DNA of 64,000 bases from OLB6 sp964467455. GTDB lineage: Bacteria; Bacteroidota; Ignavibacteria; Kapaibacteriales; Kapaibacteriaceae. Location of the stretch: NCBI GenBank assembly GCA_964467455.1, contig CAYXQJ010000003.1, positions 62,001 through 126,000 of the forward strand, in the 5' to 3' direction. The translations under genes and the position numbers were made by a program. Shown piece after piece: positions 33,967 to 43,429 of the stretch (position 1 is the first letter of the stretch; every line of letters starts with the position of its first letter). The notes below the pieces were generated by a model, which saw nothing but the letters and a program-made list of their open reading frames with translations, was not told the origin of the DNA and did no database searches.

Positions 33967-36609
33967 TCAGCCGATTCCAAACAGTTCCCGTCGGGCGAAG
34001 GCAACGGCAACACGCAATTCGGGAAGATCGGCAATGTCGCCCACATGATCACGCACGTGGCGGAGTTTCGCAAATCGGTGTTCACGCAGGTAGTCCATGA
34101 CGGACTCCATCACCTCTTCTTGCACAAGATCTTGTCGTTGAATGTCAACGCCCGACTCAATAGCACGCTGGATCCCCTGTGCCGCCGCCGCCGTGGTCAC
34201 ACGCAGTGCCCGTGCCACATCTTCCAGTGTGCGCCCGGGTTGGATCGCCTCAACAACGGCCATCACCTGCTGGTCGGCGCGCACCTTGGGAACGGCCGCT
34301 ATTTGTTCGGCCCGCGACTGCCGAAGGACGTTGACGATCTCTTCGCCGTGGCGCGCCAATAACAAACCACTGCCGTGTTTACCCGGCACGAGATCTTGCG
34401 TCGATGTCGGCCGGTCCTGCGCCAAGGCCTGAATCGCCGTCGTCGATAAGATCGTTGTCGGCGTCACACCTTCATCTGTCGCCCATCGTTCCCGCAAGGA
34501 CATCAGGGCTCGCAATGCTTCCGCATCCACACCCACTGCCTTGGTGAACTGCAGCTCAATCGGACGTGGTAGGGGGCGAGCATGACGCACCCCTTCGGCT
34601 GTTGGGGCGATCGTCGGAAACTCTCCGGACGACCGCACAAGGAGTCCGGCTTCGATGGTCTCATCCAGGACACGCAACACATGCGGGCGACCGACATGTT
34701 TACATCGACCCCACGTGGTGCATCGATCCAACCGGAAGTTCACCACCTTCTCTGAAACGGTCGCGGTGACAACATCAACCAGGACGTGGCGGCCGAACTT
34801 GCCGCCAAGCTCATGTGAGGCATGGATCAAGTCGAGTGTGATCTGTTCGTCTTGCGGCGATGTGCCTACATGTGGTGCTGATACGGCAGATACCGGTGTC
34901 GTGCAACTGGAACATCGCCCACACGTGCCAGTGTAGGACGAGTCACCGAAATAGTTCAGAATGAAATTGCGTTTGCACTGCGTTGCCTCTGCATATCGGA
35001 TCACGGCGTCGAGTTTTCGTCGAGCATGATCACGGCGTCGATGTACTTCGGTGAGGTCGACCGACAACATCCCACTTGCCGGGCGCGGCTGTAACAAGAC
35101 GATCCCCCCGCCCCCTTCCGGAGGAGTGTAACGGATGATGCGTGCGGTATGCAGCATGCGCATGGCTTCACCAAACTCGTGCATGGTGATGGAGGCACTC
35201 TTGAGTAGCGATCGAATGTCGAAGGCGATGGTGCGGTCACCGCTTGATGATGTAAGCCGCAATACGGCCTCCAACGGCTTCCGCTTTTCAGACGGGGCGT
35301 TGTTGATGAACTCGCGAAGGCGGTCCAGCGTGGTTCGCAAGACGAGCGTCGCACGTCCATTAGGTGACGTGCGCAACACGATGCCTGCGCGCTCCAAGAC
35401 GCCGAGGATGCCTCCGACCAGTGCAGCGGAGCGATGGAGATCGGCTGCGATACTGCTGGCATCGGCTTGCACGGGCTCGGTCACGGCTTCACCCGCGGCA
35501 ACGCTGGAGCGGCCGTAGAGATAGGTCAACACGGCCATCACATCGCGCAATTCAGGATACGTGGCTTCAATGAAGAAGTCCATCAGACGGCGATCTTGCG
35601 GCGTGTACAACAACGTGCAGGTGGAAGGTTTGCCGTCACGTCCGGCGCGGCCGGCCTCTTGATAGTAGGCCTCCAGCGTTAAGGTGAGATCAGCGTGCAC
35701 GACGTGTCGCACATCAGCTTTGTCGATGCCCATACCAAAAGCATTCGTAGCAACTAAAATGCGCGAGGCGCCGCCAACGAAGCCCTCTTGGATCGATGAT
35801 CGCTGTTCGGGCGACTTACCCGCATGATAGGCCTCTGCCGGCACACCACGTTTCCTGAGTTCATCAGCGATCGTGTCGACGCGACGTCGTGAGCCGGCAT
35901 AGACAAGGATCACATCGTTTGGATGAGCACGAGCAAGTTGCGTGATGAACTCGACCTTGTGCGGTGTGCGCTCGACGTTGAAGGTCAGGTTCGAACGATC
36001 GAATCCGCGTACGATCTCGATCGGTGTGTGCAGTGTGAGCGAGGTGATGATGTCAGCACGAACATCAGGCGTCGCCGTAGCGGTAAGCGCAACGATCGGG
36101 ATACGCTGCTTCGCAGCGAACAACTTTGGAATAGATCGATAGGCAGGTCGGAAGTCGTGACCCCATTCGGAGACGCAGTGGGCCTCGTCGACGGCGAGAA
36201 GACTCAGCGGTATCGTCGATAACGTTCGTCGGAAGGATTCACTATCCAACCGCTCCGGGGCGACGTACAACAACTTCACCACTCCCATCTGGGCTTGATG
36301 CAAGATGTTGTTGATCTCTCCCTGCGGCATACCGGAATGTAGTGCGTAGGCCTCAACGCCGCGCTCACGCAGACGCTCGGTCTGGTCCTTCATCAACGCC
36401 ACCAATGGCGATACGACCAACGTGCAGGCCGGGAAGAGCAGGGCGGGTACTTGATAACAGATCGACTTGCCACCGCCGGTTGGCATCACGCCAAGGACGT
36501 CGCGGCCTTGCAAGACCGCTGCAACGATGTCACCTTGTCCTGTGCGGAAATCATCGTAGCCGAAGACACGCTTCAAGACGCGGCGTGCTTCGTCCATCGG
36601 TGCATTCAT
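33967..36609 (-). CDS. recQ: ATP-dependent DNA helicase RecQ
   Basis: 3'-5' helicase acting in recombination and fork repair. The 880-residue protein is longer than E. coli RecQ (about 610). Walker A is P-T-G-G-G-K-S at 43-49, motif II D-E-A-H-C-V-S-E-W-G-H-D-F-R-P is canonical, and motif VI is Q-E-A-G-R-A-G-R-D. The zinc cysteines appear in C-K-R-N-F ... C-G-R-C-S-S-C. After the RQC-type region comes an HRDC-like domain (S-L-R-E-R-W-A-T-D-E-G-V-T-P) and a C-terminal helix-turn-helix extension, an arrangement also seen in other long RecQs. It begins 2 bp after purM. Confidence 0.95.
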   Translation of the reverse strand: MNAPMDEARRVLKRVFGYDDFRTGQGDIVAAVLQGRDVLGVMPTGGGKSICYQVPALLFPACTLVVSPLVALMKDQTERLRERGVEAYALHSGMPQGEINNILHQAQMGVVKLLYVAPERLDSESFRRTLSTIPLSLLAVDEAHCVSEWGHDFRPAYRSIPKLFAAKQRIPIVALTATATPDVRADIITSLTLHTPIEIVRGFDRSNLTFNVERTPHKVEFITQLARAHPNDVILVYAGSRRRVDTIADELRKRGVPAEAYHAGKSPEQRSSIQEGFVGGASRILVATNAFGMGIDKADVRHVVHADLTLTLEAYYQEAGRAGRDGKPSTCTLLYTPQDRRLMDFFIEATYPELRDVMAVLTYLYGRSSVAAGEAVTEPVQADASSIAADLHRSAALVGGILGVLERAGIVLRTSPNGRATLVLRTTLDRLREFINNAPSEKRKPLEAVLRLTSSSGDRTIAFDIRSLLKSASITMHEFGEAMRMLHTARIIRYTPPEGGGGIVLLQPRPASGMLSVDLTEVHRRRDHARRKLDAVIRYAEATQCKRNFILNYFGDSSYTGTCGRCSSCTTPVSAVSAPHVGTSPQDEQITLDLIHASHELGGKFGRHVLVDVVTATVSEKVVNFRLDRCTTWGRCKHVGRPHVLRVLDETIEAGLLVRSSGEFPTIAPTAEGVRHARPLPRPIELQFTKAVGVDAEALRALMSLRERWATDEGVTPTTILSTTAIQALAQDRPTSTQDLVPGKHGSGLLLARHGEEIVNVLRQSRAEQIAAVPKVRADQQVMAVVEAIQPGRTLEDVARALRVTTAAAAQGIQRAIESGVDIQRQDLVQEEVMESVMDYLREHRFAKLRHVRDHVGDIADLPELRVAVAFARRELFGIG

Positions 36610-36611
36610 GG

Positions 36612-37604
36612 TCAGGCAATACGTCCGATCACGATCGGCTGTTCGGCAGCCAGACGCTGCATCACCGCGTCTACGTTCGCTTCAGCAACGATGGCGATCA
36701 AACCAATGCCGAGATTGAAGACATGACGCATCTCTTCTTCGGCGATGTTGCCGGCTTTGCGGATCACATCGAAGATCGGCGGCATCTGCCACGATCCCCA
36801 GTTGATATCCATCGTCAGTCCCTCACGCACGATGCGCGATGTGTTGCCCACGATGCCGCCGCCAGTGATGTGCGACAGACCATGGACAAGGTCATCATTG
36901 ACAAGGGGCAGGATGGGATGTAGGTAGGACTTGTGGACGGCCAACAGTGCTTCGCCAACGGTCGTGCCTAGTTCATCAAGATGTTCGTCGATGCGATACT
37001 TCGGGAACAATGCCGCACGGGCCAATGAATAACCATTCGTGTGAAGGCCCGTCGAAGGAAGGGCGATCATCACATCACCGGCTTCGATGCGCGATCCATT
37101 GACGATGCGGGCTTTGTCGACGACGCCGACGATCGTGCCGGCGACATCATACTCACCGTCGGCATACATCGACGGCATTTCGGCTGTTTCGCCCCCTAAC
37201 AAGGCACATCCATTCTCTTCACAGGCCTTCGCCATACCAACGATCACATCGGCAGCAGTGTCTGTAGAAAGACGACCGGTAGCAAAATAGTCGAGGAAGA
37301 ACAGCGGCTTGGCACCACAGGCAAGGATGTCGTCCGTGCAGTGGTTGACGAGGCATTGCCCCACCGTGTCGTGTTTGTCGGCCATCACGGCCACCTTGAG
37401 CTTCGTGCCAACGCCGTCAGTCGACGCAACAAGGACGGGATGTTCCATGTCGGGGAAACGGGCGTCGAAGAATCCGCCGAACAACCCGATCTCCGACATC
37501 ACACCTGCCGTGCGGGTGCGCTTGACGAAGGGTTTGATGCGGTCAACGAGGGCTTCGCCTGCAGCGATATCCACGCCGGCGGTCTTATAATCGATGGAGC
37601 TCAT
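36612..37604 (-). CDS. purM: Phosphoribosylformylglycinamidine cyclo-ligase
   Basis: Makes AIR in purine synthesis. The 330-residue AIR-synthase-fold protein opens D-Y-K-T-A-G-V-D-I-A-A-G and has V-A-S-T-D-G-V-G-T-K-L-K, the N-H-C-T-D-D-I-L-A-C-G-A segment, G-G-E-T-A-E-M-P and H-I-T-G-G-G-I-V-G-N. I use ATG 37604, 13 bp after the glycosyltransferase stop; ATG 37640 would overlap that gene and add 12 residues rich in Pro. purN, another purine gene, lies 11 kb away. Confidence 0.95.
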   Translation of the reverse strand: MSSIDYKTAGVDIAAGEALVDRIKPFVKRTRTAGVMSEIGLFGGFFDARFPDMEHPVLVASTDGVGTKLKVAVMADKHDTVGQCLVNHCTDDILACGAKPLFFLDYFATGRLSTDTAADVIVGMAKACEENGCALLGGETAEMPSMYADGEYDVAGTIVGVVDKARIVNGSRIEAGDVMIALPSTGLHTNGYSLARAALFPKYRIDEHLDELGTTVGEALLAVHKSYLHPILPLVNDDLVHGLSHITGGGIVGNTSRIVREGLTMDINWGSWQMPPIFDVIRKAGNIAEEEMRHVFNLGIGLIAIVAEANVDAVMQRLAAEQPIVIGRIA

Positions 37605-37617
37605 GGGTCTTGGAGGT

Positions 37618-38355
37618 TTAGCGGACGGGTTCCCATTCATCGGACGATGAACGGCCGGTGAACAACACGCTCAAGGCGTTCGTGGTCCACCACAACAACA
37701 CACGAAAATACCCAAACTTGCGGAAGCGTCGGGGCGACTCATAGACGAGCAACTCGCTGGCGAACCGGACGCGGGCTTTCAAGCCGATCCGGGCAAACAG
37801 ATCGAAGTCCTCGCCGGCAGCCAGCTTGATATCATAGCCGCCAACGCGGTCGTAGACATCCTTGCGGACGATCTGGCACTCTCCCCTTCCGGCGCCGATC
37901 CGTAGCAGACTTAGCAGCCACACATAGCGATTCTGAAGACCGTGGAAAAGGACGTCCATGAGTTTTCGTTCTGCCGGATCGACACGCACCGGACAGGCCA
38001 GTGCAGAAGCACGGGCATAACGTCCACGGCGTTCCGCGAACTCCGTGATCACCTGAAAGAACTGTTCGACATCGGCAGGGAAGGTATCGCCGTTGATAAA
38101 GACGTAGACGTCGCCACGGGCAACACATGCCCCCTGATGTCGACCTTCGGCAATGGTCTGCCGATGACCGTCGGAGTTACGAACCACAACGTCGGCATAT
38201 CGATCGGCGATCTCCAGCGTGCCATCGGTGCTGCCGCCATCGCTAACGACCAACTCGGCATCATAACGCTCACGAAGTTGTCGTGTATACTTCTCCAGAA
38301 CGGTCTCGAGCAACTTCTCTTCGTTAAGTGTCGGCACGATGATACTCAGCTTCAT
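37618..38355 (-). CDS. Family 2 glycosyltransferase
   Basis: A 245-residue GT-A enzyme. It opens L-S-I-I-V-P-T-L-N-E-E, with the nucleotide-sugar aspartates in V-S-D-G-G-S-T-D-G-T and F-I-N-G-D-T-F (the D-x-D-like site reads N-G-D). L-A-A-G-E-D-F-D-L-F-A-R is the acceptor-side E-D motif, and a C-terminal W-W-T-T-N-A-L stretch may touch the membrane. The sugar and acceptor are unknown. It overlaps DUF2279 by ATGA. Confidence 0.88.
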   Translation of the reverse strand: MKLSIIVPTLNEEKLLETVLEKYTRQLRERYDAELVVSDGGSTDGTLEIADRYADVVVRNSDGHRQTIAEGRHQGACVARGDVYVFINGDTFPADVEQFFQVITEFAERRGRYARASALACPVRVDPAERKLMDVLFHGLQNRYVWLLSLLRIGAGRGECQIVRKDVYDRVGGYDIKLAAGEDFDLFARIGLKARVRFASELLVYESPRRFRKFGYFRVLLWWTTNALSVLFTGRSSSDEWEPVR

Positions 38356-39320
38356 AACGGCACCACCACGGCCAGCGGGTAGAAGAAGGCAAAGTGGAAA
38401 CCATCGTCGCCCACCTCAATGGTCGGCCCCGGGACTCTGACGTAGTTCAACACCTGACGCAGATAGTTCACGAAGCCGATGTTGGTTTCGGGGATGATCT
38501 TCACCCAGTCATAATCGAGGCCGAACAAGAACCGGCGCGTCACTCCGACCGGTGTGCCATCGGGATTGTTGACCGCATAATTCCGAATGCCGTAGCCCAC
38601 GGAGAACATCAACCAATCAGGCCAGTACTTTTCGGCACTCGACGGCAGGAGATTGTTGACGTTGAAGGCAAGCCAGAACGTAGTGCTGTTGTAATCATCG
38701 ATAAAGGTCTTCGGACGTTCATTGATCGTCCGCTCGCCCGTCCACTCCGCCGGCACATAGCTCCATCGTGGCGTAAAGTTTTGAAAGAAGGGGGCGTAAT
38801 GTTGCAGCACAAAAAAACCGACGCCGGCAACGTTGGCGGCTGCATCGCTCGGTGAGAAGCCCCAGTTGGCGGCATAACCGTCTTCGACCTCGACATAGGT
38901 CATGTAAAGCAATCCCATCCCAGCCCCGATCAACGTAGATGCCTCTTGATCGAAACCACATTCTACAAGCAGGTCATTGCAGACCGTTGACGTGAAGTAG
39001 CCGCTGAAGACATGGCCGCATTTGTCCAGTCCGCGAGCATATTCGATGTCTTCAACCACGTGCCATTCACCGCTGGAATCCTTCCACCAGGCATTGTTCT
39101 GATTGATGTGCAGACCAACAACGAGGCCGGTGTACACCGTCGCCATCGCGACCGTTGGCCACAACTGGATGTTCGTTTCGGCATAGGGCCGATTGCCGAG
39201 AAACCCGTACCGAGGATTGTCCGCATACCTATAGTCGCCCGGCCCTACTCGTAGAGAGTCTTGTGCCGACGCGACGTGCGTGACGAAGTGGAGCGCCACG
39301 ACGAGGTGTTTATAGCTCAT
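38352..39320 (-). CDS. DUF2279 family envelope protein
   Basis: A 322-residue protein with a short signal peptide ending V-A-S-A-Q. The family core is visible as G-L-D-K-C-G-H-V-F-S-G-Y-F and G-M-G-L-L-Y-M-T-Y-V-E-V-E-D-G-Y, then G-F-S-P-S-D-A-A-A-N-V-A-G, all characteristic of DUF2279. Predicted hydrophobic segments and a strand-rich C-terminus suggest membrane association. Function unknown. The start overlaps the upstream AtuA-like gene by 11 bp. Confidence 0.8.
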   Translation of the reverse strand: MSYKHLVVALHFVTHVASAQDSLRVGPGDYRYADNPRYGFLGNRPYAETNIQLWPTVAMATVYTGLVVGLHINQNNAWWKDSSGEWHVVEDIEYARGLDKCGHVFSGYFTSTVCNDLLVECGFDQEASTLIGAGMGLLYMTYVEVEDGYAANWGFSPSDAAANVAGVGFFVLQHYAPFFQNFTPRWSYVPAEWTGERTINERPKTFIDDYNSTTFWLAFNVNNLLPSSAEKYWPDWLMFSVGYGIRNYAVNNPDGTPVGVTRRFLFGLDYDWVKIIPETNIGFVNYLRQVLNYVRVPGPTIEVGDDGFHFAFFYPLAVVVPL

Positions 39321-40668
39321 CCACGATGACCTTCATCGACACGACTTGTTTATCAAGTAGTGCCGGGAAGTAGGCGACAACATCGCTGGGCTTAGGGCGC
39401 CCGCCGGAGAATCCCGTCACACTCGGCGGTCCCGTCAGGATCAACGGTGCGATCTCCATACCGAAGCGGGCAATGGCCTTCTTGTCGTTACCGCGCACGC
39501 CGACGCGAAGCATCACTTCATTCGGCTCGATGGGCTTGGCAAGCGGTCCGTGGCAGGCATTCATGCCAACATATTCCGTGCGGATCTCTTCGAACTGCAG
39601 ACCCAAGACATCGAGGCGTTTGCGCAAGATCGCATCTGCAGCTTGAGCTTTCTCAAGTGCATCGGGTGCTGAATACGTCAGCGAACCAAAGGCAACAAAT
39701 CCGTCGAGATACGAAGCACTGACCTTGAAGAACGGCGTGGCCGGCTTGCCCTTGATGCCGTAGACACGAACTCGATCGTTGCCGAGGTCTTCAAGTTGAA
39801 TGGTCGTAAAGTCAGCGACGCAATCCGGTGTGATGTACTCTGCAGGATCGCCGATCTCGTATAACAATTGCTCGGCGACCGTCTCACGCGTGACCGCTCC
39901 GCCGGTGCCTTCATGCTTTGTCACAACGAAGGTGCCATCAGGAAAGGCCTCGATGATGGGGAATCCGACGTCGTGCATGTTCTTCAGTGAACGCCAGTCG
40001 CCAAGGAAGTTGCCGCCGCTGGCTTGTGCGCCACATTCGTTGATGTGTCCGGCCACGGTACCGGCAGCGAGCTTGTCCCAATCGTCGAAGCTCCAGCCGA
40101 ACTCATGGATCATCGGCGCAAGGGTAAGTCCTGTGTCCGTTGTGCGTCCGGTGACGATGATGTTCGCCCCCTGACGGAGGGCTTCCACAATGGGACCGGC
40201 GCCGGTATAGACGTTAGCGCTAAGGAGTCGGTCTTTCACCTCGGCGATCGGCTGCCCCGTCTCCATGTGCTTCATCGGATGGCCTTCGTCAACGAGTCGA
40301 TCGATGTCGACGAGAATATCGTCACCGACCACAACGCCGACCTTGAGGCCCTTGATGCCCTTTGCACGTGCGACCTCGAAGATCTTGTCACGAGCGGCCA
40401 TCGGATTTACGCCGCCTCCGTTCGTGATCAGCGTGATGCCACGTTCTACCAGGTATGGCAGGATCTGGTCGCAGACATCGATCAGGTCGCGGGCATAGCC
40501 CAACGACGGGTCGCGCATCCGCTGCTTTTGCAGGATGGACATCGTCACCTCGGCGAGGTAGTCCATCATCAAATAGTCGATCGGTCCGCGTGAGACCTGC
40601 ATGAGCGGGGCCGATTGAAGGTCGCCCCAAAAACCTTGTCCGGATGCAATTCTGATCGATGACTTCAT
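39310..40668 (-). CDS. AtuA-like (DUF1446) protein
   Basis: A 452-residue protein matching the acyclic terpene utilisation AtuA/DUF1446 family: I-A-S-G-Q-G-F-W-G-D, M-M-D-Y-L-A-E-V-T-M, I-T-N-G-G-G-V-N-P, V-T-G-R-T-T-D-T-G-L and the C-E-x-x-G-like H-I-N-E-C-G-A-Q-A-S-G-G-N. In Pseudomonas atu genes serve citronellol and geraniol breakdown, but no other atu gene is here and the family is broader, so terpene use should not be assumed. The start ATG 40668 overlaps the upstream membrane protein as ATGA. The frame open to 40713 lies inside that gene. Confidence 0.88.
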   Translation of the reverse strand: MKSSIRIASGQGFWGDLQSAPLMQVSRGPIDYLMMDYLAEVTMSILQKQRMRDPSLGYARDLIDVCDQILPYLVERGITLITNGGGVNPMAARDKIFEVARAKGIKGLKVGVVVGDDILVDIDRLVDEGHPMKHMETGQPIAEVKDRLLSANVYTGAGPIVEALRQGANIIVTGRTTDTGLTLAPMIHEFGWSFDDWDKLAAGTVAGHINECGAQASGGNFLGDWRSLKNMHDVGFPIIEAFPDGTFVVTKHEGTGGAVTRETVAEQLLYEIGDPAEYITPDCVADFTTIQLEDLGNDRVRVYGIKGKPATPFFKVSASYLDGFVAFGSLTYSAPDALEKAQAADAILRKRLDVLGLQFEEIRTEYVGMNACHGPLAKPIEPNEVMLRVGVRGNDKKAIARFGMEIAPLILTGPPSVTGFSGGRPKPSDVVAYFPALLDKQVVSMKVIVDEL

Positions 40669-41234
40669 GGTCGTTCTGATTCCTTCGAGGCCCATAAGAT
40701 CGGCACCGTACACGACGCCTGCAGCATTCGTTCTAGTGTTGCTGCGGAGAATGAAAAGATACGGAATCCTGCTTCCTCGTTCTGTAGGCCAATGCGGACC
40801 TCGACCCAGAATCGGTCTTGAATGAAGCGGATCATGACGATCTCGGCAAAGGGCAGCCCCCTAACCTTATCGAACATGATCGACCGAACTACCAGGCCAC
40901 GGGTCTTGACCTGCGTCCGTTGATAGAACGTGCGAAGAGACAACTGCAGCAACTGGACGCCGATGATCAGCGGAAGGGCATATCCATAGACGGAAGGGGG
41001 CAGATTCAGGTACATCACCGGACCCAACAGGAGCACGCCCAACCAAGCACTTCCCAGGACGACGGCGATAGGTGCATCAAGGAAACAGTCGCGGTCTTCA
41101 CCGAGTTGAAGGCGCTTGACTTCGAGGTTGTCGACGATCTGGCGGAAGGCCAAGGCCCCAAAGAACAGCACGCCGAAGACAAAGGCCACGTAGCCTGCGT
41201 GAAAGAATGTCTGCCAATCGAAAAAAAACGCCAT
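40665..41234 (-). CDS. Membrane protein of unknown function
   Basis: A 189-residue protein with three probable membrane helices (about 10-30, 50-72, 78-95), then a basic soluble C-terminal half (V-K-T-R-G-L-V-V-R-S-I-M-F-D-K-V-R-G-L) that could be a PH-like beta domain. I recognise no family. It is translationally coupled to the AtuA-like gene and is the first gene of the leftward run. The 46-bp gap to the divergent rodZ-like gene holds TAGTTCGG (41238-41245), a poor -7 match. Confidence 0.7.
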   Translation of the reverse strand: MAFFFDWQTFFHAGYVAFVFGVLFFGALAFRQIVDNLEVKRLQLGEDRDCFLDAPIAVVLGSAWLGVLLLGPVMYLNLPPSVYGYALPLIIGVQLLQLSLRTFYQRTQVKTRGLVVRSIMFDKVRGLPFAEIVMIRFIQDRFWVEVRIGLQNEEAGFRIFSFSAATLERMLQASCTVPILWASKESERP

Positions 41235-41280
41235 TTTAGTAGTTCGGACGGATCAGTTTTTACCCAGGCAAAATTCCGGA

Positions 41281-42390
41281 ATGGACCCTCTCGCGCAACG
41301 ACTGCGCTCCGAGCGGGAGCGGCAGGGGCTCACAGTACGCGACCTTGCGGTCGTGACCAAAATACGTGAGCCATACATAGATGCCATTGAGCGAGGCCGA
41401 TACGATGTGTTACCGGCCGTGTATGTCCGTTCCTTCATGAGAACACTTGGCGGGGCCTTAGGGATTCCCACGGCAGAGATCAATCGGCTCATGGACGAGG
41501 TATTTGACCTTGAGGCCGGCGAGACCCCTGAACGTTTGCCTGCAGCGAAGGCACCCTCTCCCCCATCACAGCCGATCTTGTCGGACACGGTCGCAAAGGC
41601 CTCGGAAGCGGTGTCAGCCGGGGTACAAAAGGCCGGCGAGGTCATGACGGAAGGCTTCCAGCGCGCACGCGGTCTGGTACCGACGACCGATCTGTTCTAT
41701 GACCGACGACGATTGATCACGATCGGCAGCATCGCCGGCGTGGTGATCCTAGCCTTGATCGCTTGGCTGATCTTCTCGGGCGATGATGAGTCCGCACCGG
41801 ACCTGCTTGACCAGACATCGACGGAGATCACCGTTGGTTCTTCAGGAGCGGTCTCGGCAGACTCGATGCAACTCACGGCAGAAGTTGTCGATAGCGCATG
41901 GCTGACCATCACGATGGATGGCGCAAAGACGCGTCAATTGATCCTGGTTCCCGGCGAAGAGTATGAATGGCGCGCATCCAAAACGTTCGTCCTCTCTCTG
42001 AACAACGCCGGTGGTGTGCGGTTCTTTCGAGATGGTGAAGCACTACCACTCTTTGGTCAAAAGGGGCAAGCAGTCCGTCGTGTGACGATCACCCGCACCG
42101 AAGTGGTCTCGTCCATCAAGGGGACGCCTACTCAGCCGGTAGCGACACCGGCACCGGCTCCTGTCCAAAAGACACTGCCGCAAGCACAACCTCAGGCACA
42201 ACCCCAGGCAAAACCCCAACAGACGCCGAAACCGCAAGTGACCGCGGCACCAAAGCCGAAGCCGCGGCCCAAGCCCGCGGTACAACGGCGCCGTCAGGTA
42301 GTGGCGCAGCCGCAGCGAAAGACGCCGCGCCGGTCGATCCCGATCATCACGCCCGCTCCGACGCGTACACAGCCGATCAGACCTGAGTAA
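41281..42390 (+). CDS. rodZ: RodZ-like HTH/DUF4115 membrane protein
   Basis: Likely cell-shape protein that links MreB to the wall machinery. The 369-residue product has an N-terminal HTH_25 domain (L-R-S-E-R-E-R-Q-G-L-T to V-R-S-F-M-R-T-L), a linker, one membrane helix (about 144-165), and the periplasmic DUF4115 domain (L-T-A-E-V-V-D-S-A-W-L-T-I-T-M-D-G). The last 90 residues are a low-complexity Pro/Gln/Lys/Arg tail with a Q-A-Q-P-type repeat (42180-42225). mreB is not in the window. Its 3' end overlaps the convergent kpsF gene by 14 bp. Confidence 0.85.
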   Translation: MDPLAQRLRSERERQGLTVRDLAVVTKIREPYIDAIERGRYDVLPAVYVRSFMRTLGGALGIPTAEINRLMDEVFDLEAGETPERLPAAKAPSPPSQPILSDTVAKASEAVSAGVQKAGEVMTEGFQRARGLVPTTDLFYDRRRLITIGSIAGVVILALIAWLIFSGDDESAPDLLDQTSTEITVGSSGAVSADSMQLTAEVVDSAWLTITMDGAKTRQLILVPGEEYEWRASKTFVLSLNNAGGVRFFRDGEALPLFGQKGQAVRRVTITRTEVVSSIKGTPTQPVATPAPAPVQKTLPQAQPQAQPQAKPQQTPKPQVTAAPKPKPRPKPAVQRRRQVVAQPQRKTPRRSIPIITPAPTRTQPIRPE

Positions 42391-43357
42391 CGCTCATACG
42401 CACGATGTCGTGCAGGCGGAGTACGCCAACACAAACGCCATCCGACACGACCGGAAGAACACCGATCTGGCGCTCACCGCGCTCCATGATCGTCAGCGCT
42501 TCGTGCAGTGTTGCCGAAGGCGTGATCGTTCTCGGCGACTGCGTCATGACCGCGGTCGGCAGCGTTGTTGCCACGTTCGCTCCTTGTGCCATCGCCCTGC
42601 GGACATCACCATCTGTGATGATACCCACGAGATGATCGTCGTGATCAACGATACAGACAATGCCTAGACCTTTTGCGGTCAACTCAGCGAGCGACTCAGC
42701 CATGGTTGCTTCCGTTGTGACCCTTGGAAGGCGCTCACCGGAATGCATGACCTCATCGACCGTGCGAAGAAACGTCGACCCGATCGTCCCCTGTGGATGT
42801 GTGGACCGCAAGCCCCCTTCCACATCTCCTCGCACCGAGGCGGCAGCAACGGCGAGGCAATCAGCGATGACCAACGACGTGGTCGTAGACGCGGTCGGCA
42901 GCACATCGTAGGCGTCGAACTCGCGCTCAATGGAGGCGATCACGGCAGCATGCGCACGTTCAGAGAGCGTGCTCTGCTTACGGCATGTGATGACGATGAT
43001 CTTCATGCCGATGGATGTGGCGACATCGACCAAGCGAACGACCTCGGCGGTCTCACCGCTTTTTGAAAAAGCGATCAGAACATCAGTCGATTCAAGGATC
43101 CCGCTGTCGCCGTGGAGAGCATCGACAGGATGGAGAAAGGTGGAAGGGATCCGAATCGAGGCAAGCGTTGCAGCTAGTTTTCTGGCAATGAAGCCGCTCT
43201 TACCCAGCCCTGTGGTGACGACCTTGGAAGAGCTGACGATGAGCTCGACGGCTTCGTCGAATGTTGGGCCGAGGAGATCACTTGTTCGTTGAAGCGAGGT
43301 GATCTGCGAGGCGATCGCCCGGCGTGCGTCGGCGATCATGGATGGTGCGGACTTCAT
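42377..43357 (-). CDS. kdsD: D-arabinose 5-phosphate isomerase (KpsF/GutQ)
   Basis: Converts ribulose 5-phosphate to arabinose 5-phosphate, the first step to Kdo for lipopolysaccharide. The 326-residue protein has a SIS domain (T-G-L-G-K-S-G-F-I-A-R-K, F-S-K-S-G-E-T-A-E) followed by two CBS domains (G-I-V-C-I-V-D-H-D-D-H-L-V-G-I-I-T-D-G-D-V-R-R and I-G-V-L-P-V-V). ATG 43357 follows TATTTTTG by six bases with no ribosome binding site, so a leaderless start is likely; the frame also opens with TTG 43366. Other Kdo genes are not present in the window. Confidence 0.93.
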   Translation of the reverse strand: MKSAPSMIADARRAIASQITSLQRTSDLLGPTFDEAVELIVSSSKVVTTGLGKSGFIARKLAATLASIRIPSTFLHPVDALHGDSGILESTDVLIAFSKSGETAEVVRLVDVATSIGMKIIVITCRKQSTLSERAHAAVIASIEREFDAYDVLPTASTTTSLVIADCLAVAAASVRGDVEGGLRSTHPQGTIGSTFLRTVDEVMHSGERLPRVTTEATMAESLAELTAKGLGIVCIVDHDDHLVGIITDGDVRRAMAQGANVATTLPTAVMTQSPRTITPSATLHEALTIMERGERQIGVLPVVSDGVCVGVLRLHDIVRMSVTQV

Positions 43358-43363
43358 ATGCCA

Positions 43364-43371
43364 CAAAAATA
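43364..43371 (-). promoter_or_regulatory. -7-like element for kdsD that is also a terminator T-tract
   Basis: The minus strand reads TATTTTTG, an exact TAnnTTTG match six bases before the kdsD ATG. The same bases are the T-run after the hairpin at 43373-43405. Confidence 0.45.
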
Positions 43372-43372
43372 C

Positions 43373-43405
43373 ACGAGCCCCTCACGCAGTGCGTGAGGGG
43401 CTCGT
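43373..43405 (-). terminator. Strong hairpin terminator of the large T9SS gene
   Basis: A perfect 15-bp stem (43373-43387 with 43391-43405) closes a 3-base loop and is followed on the minus strand by GTATTTTTG. It lies 25 bp after the stop of the 1584-residue surface protein, the strongest intrinsic terminator in the window. Confidence 0.9.
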
Positions 43406-43429
43406 AAGATTCTGCGATCGTTGTTCGGT

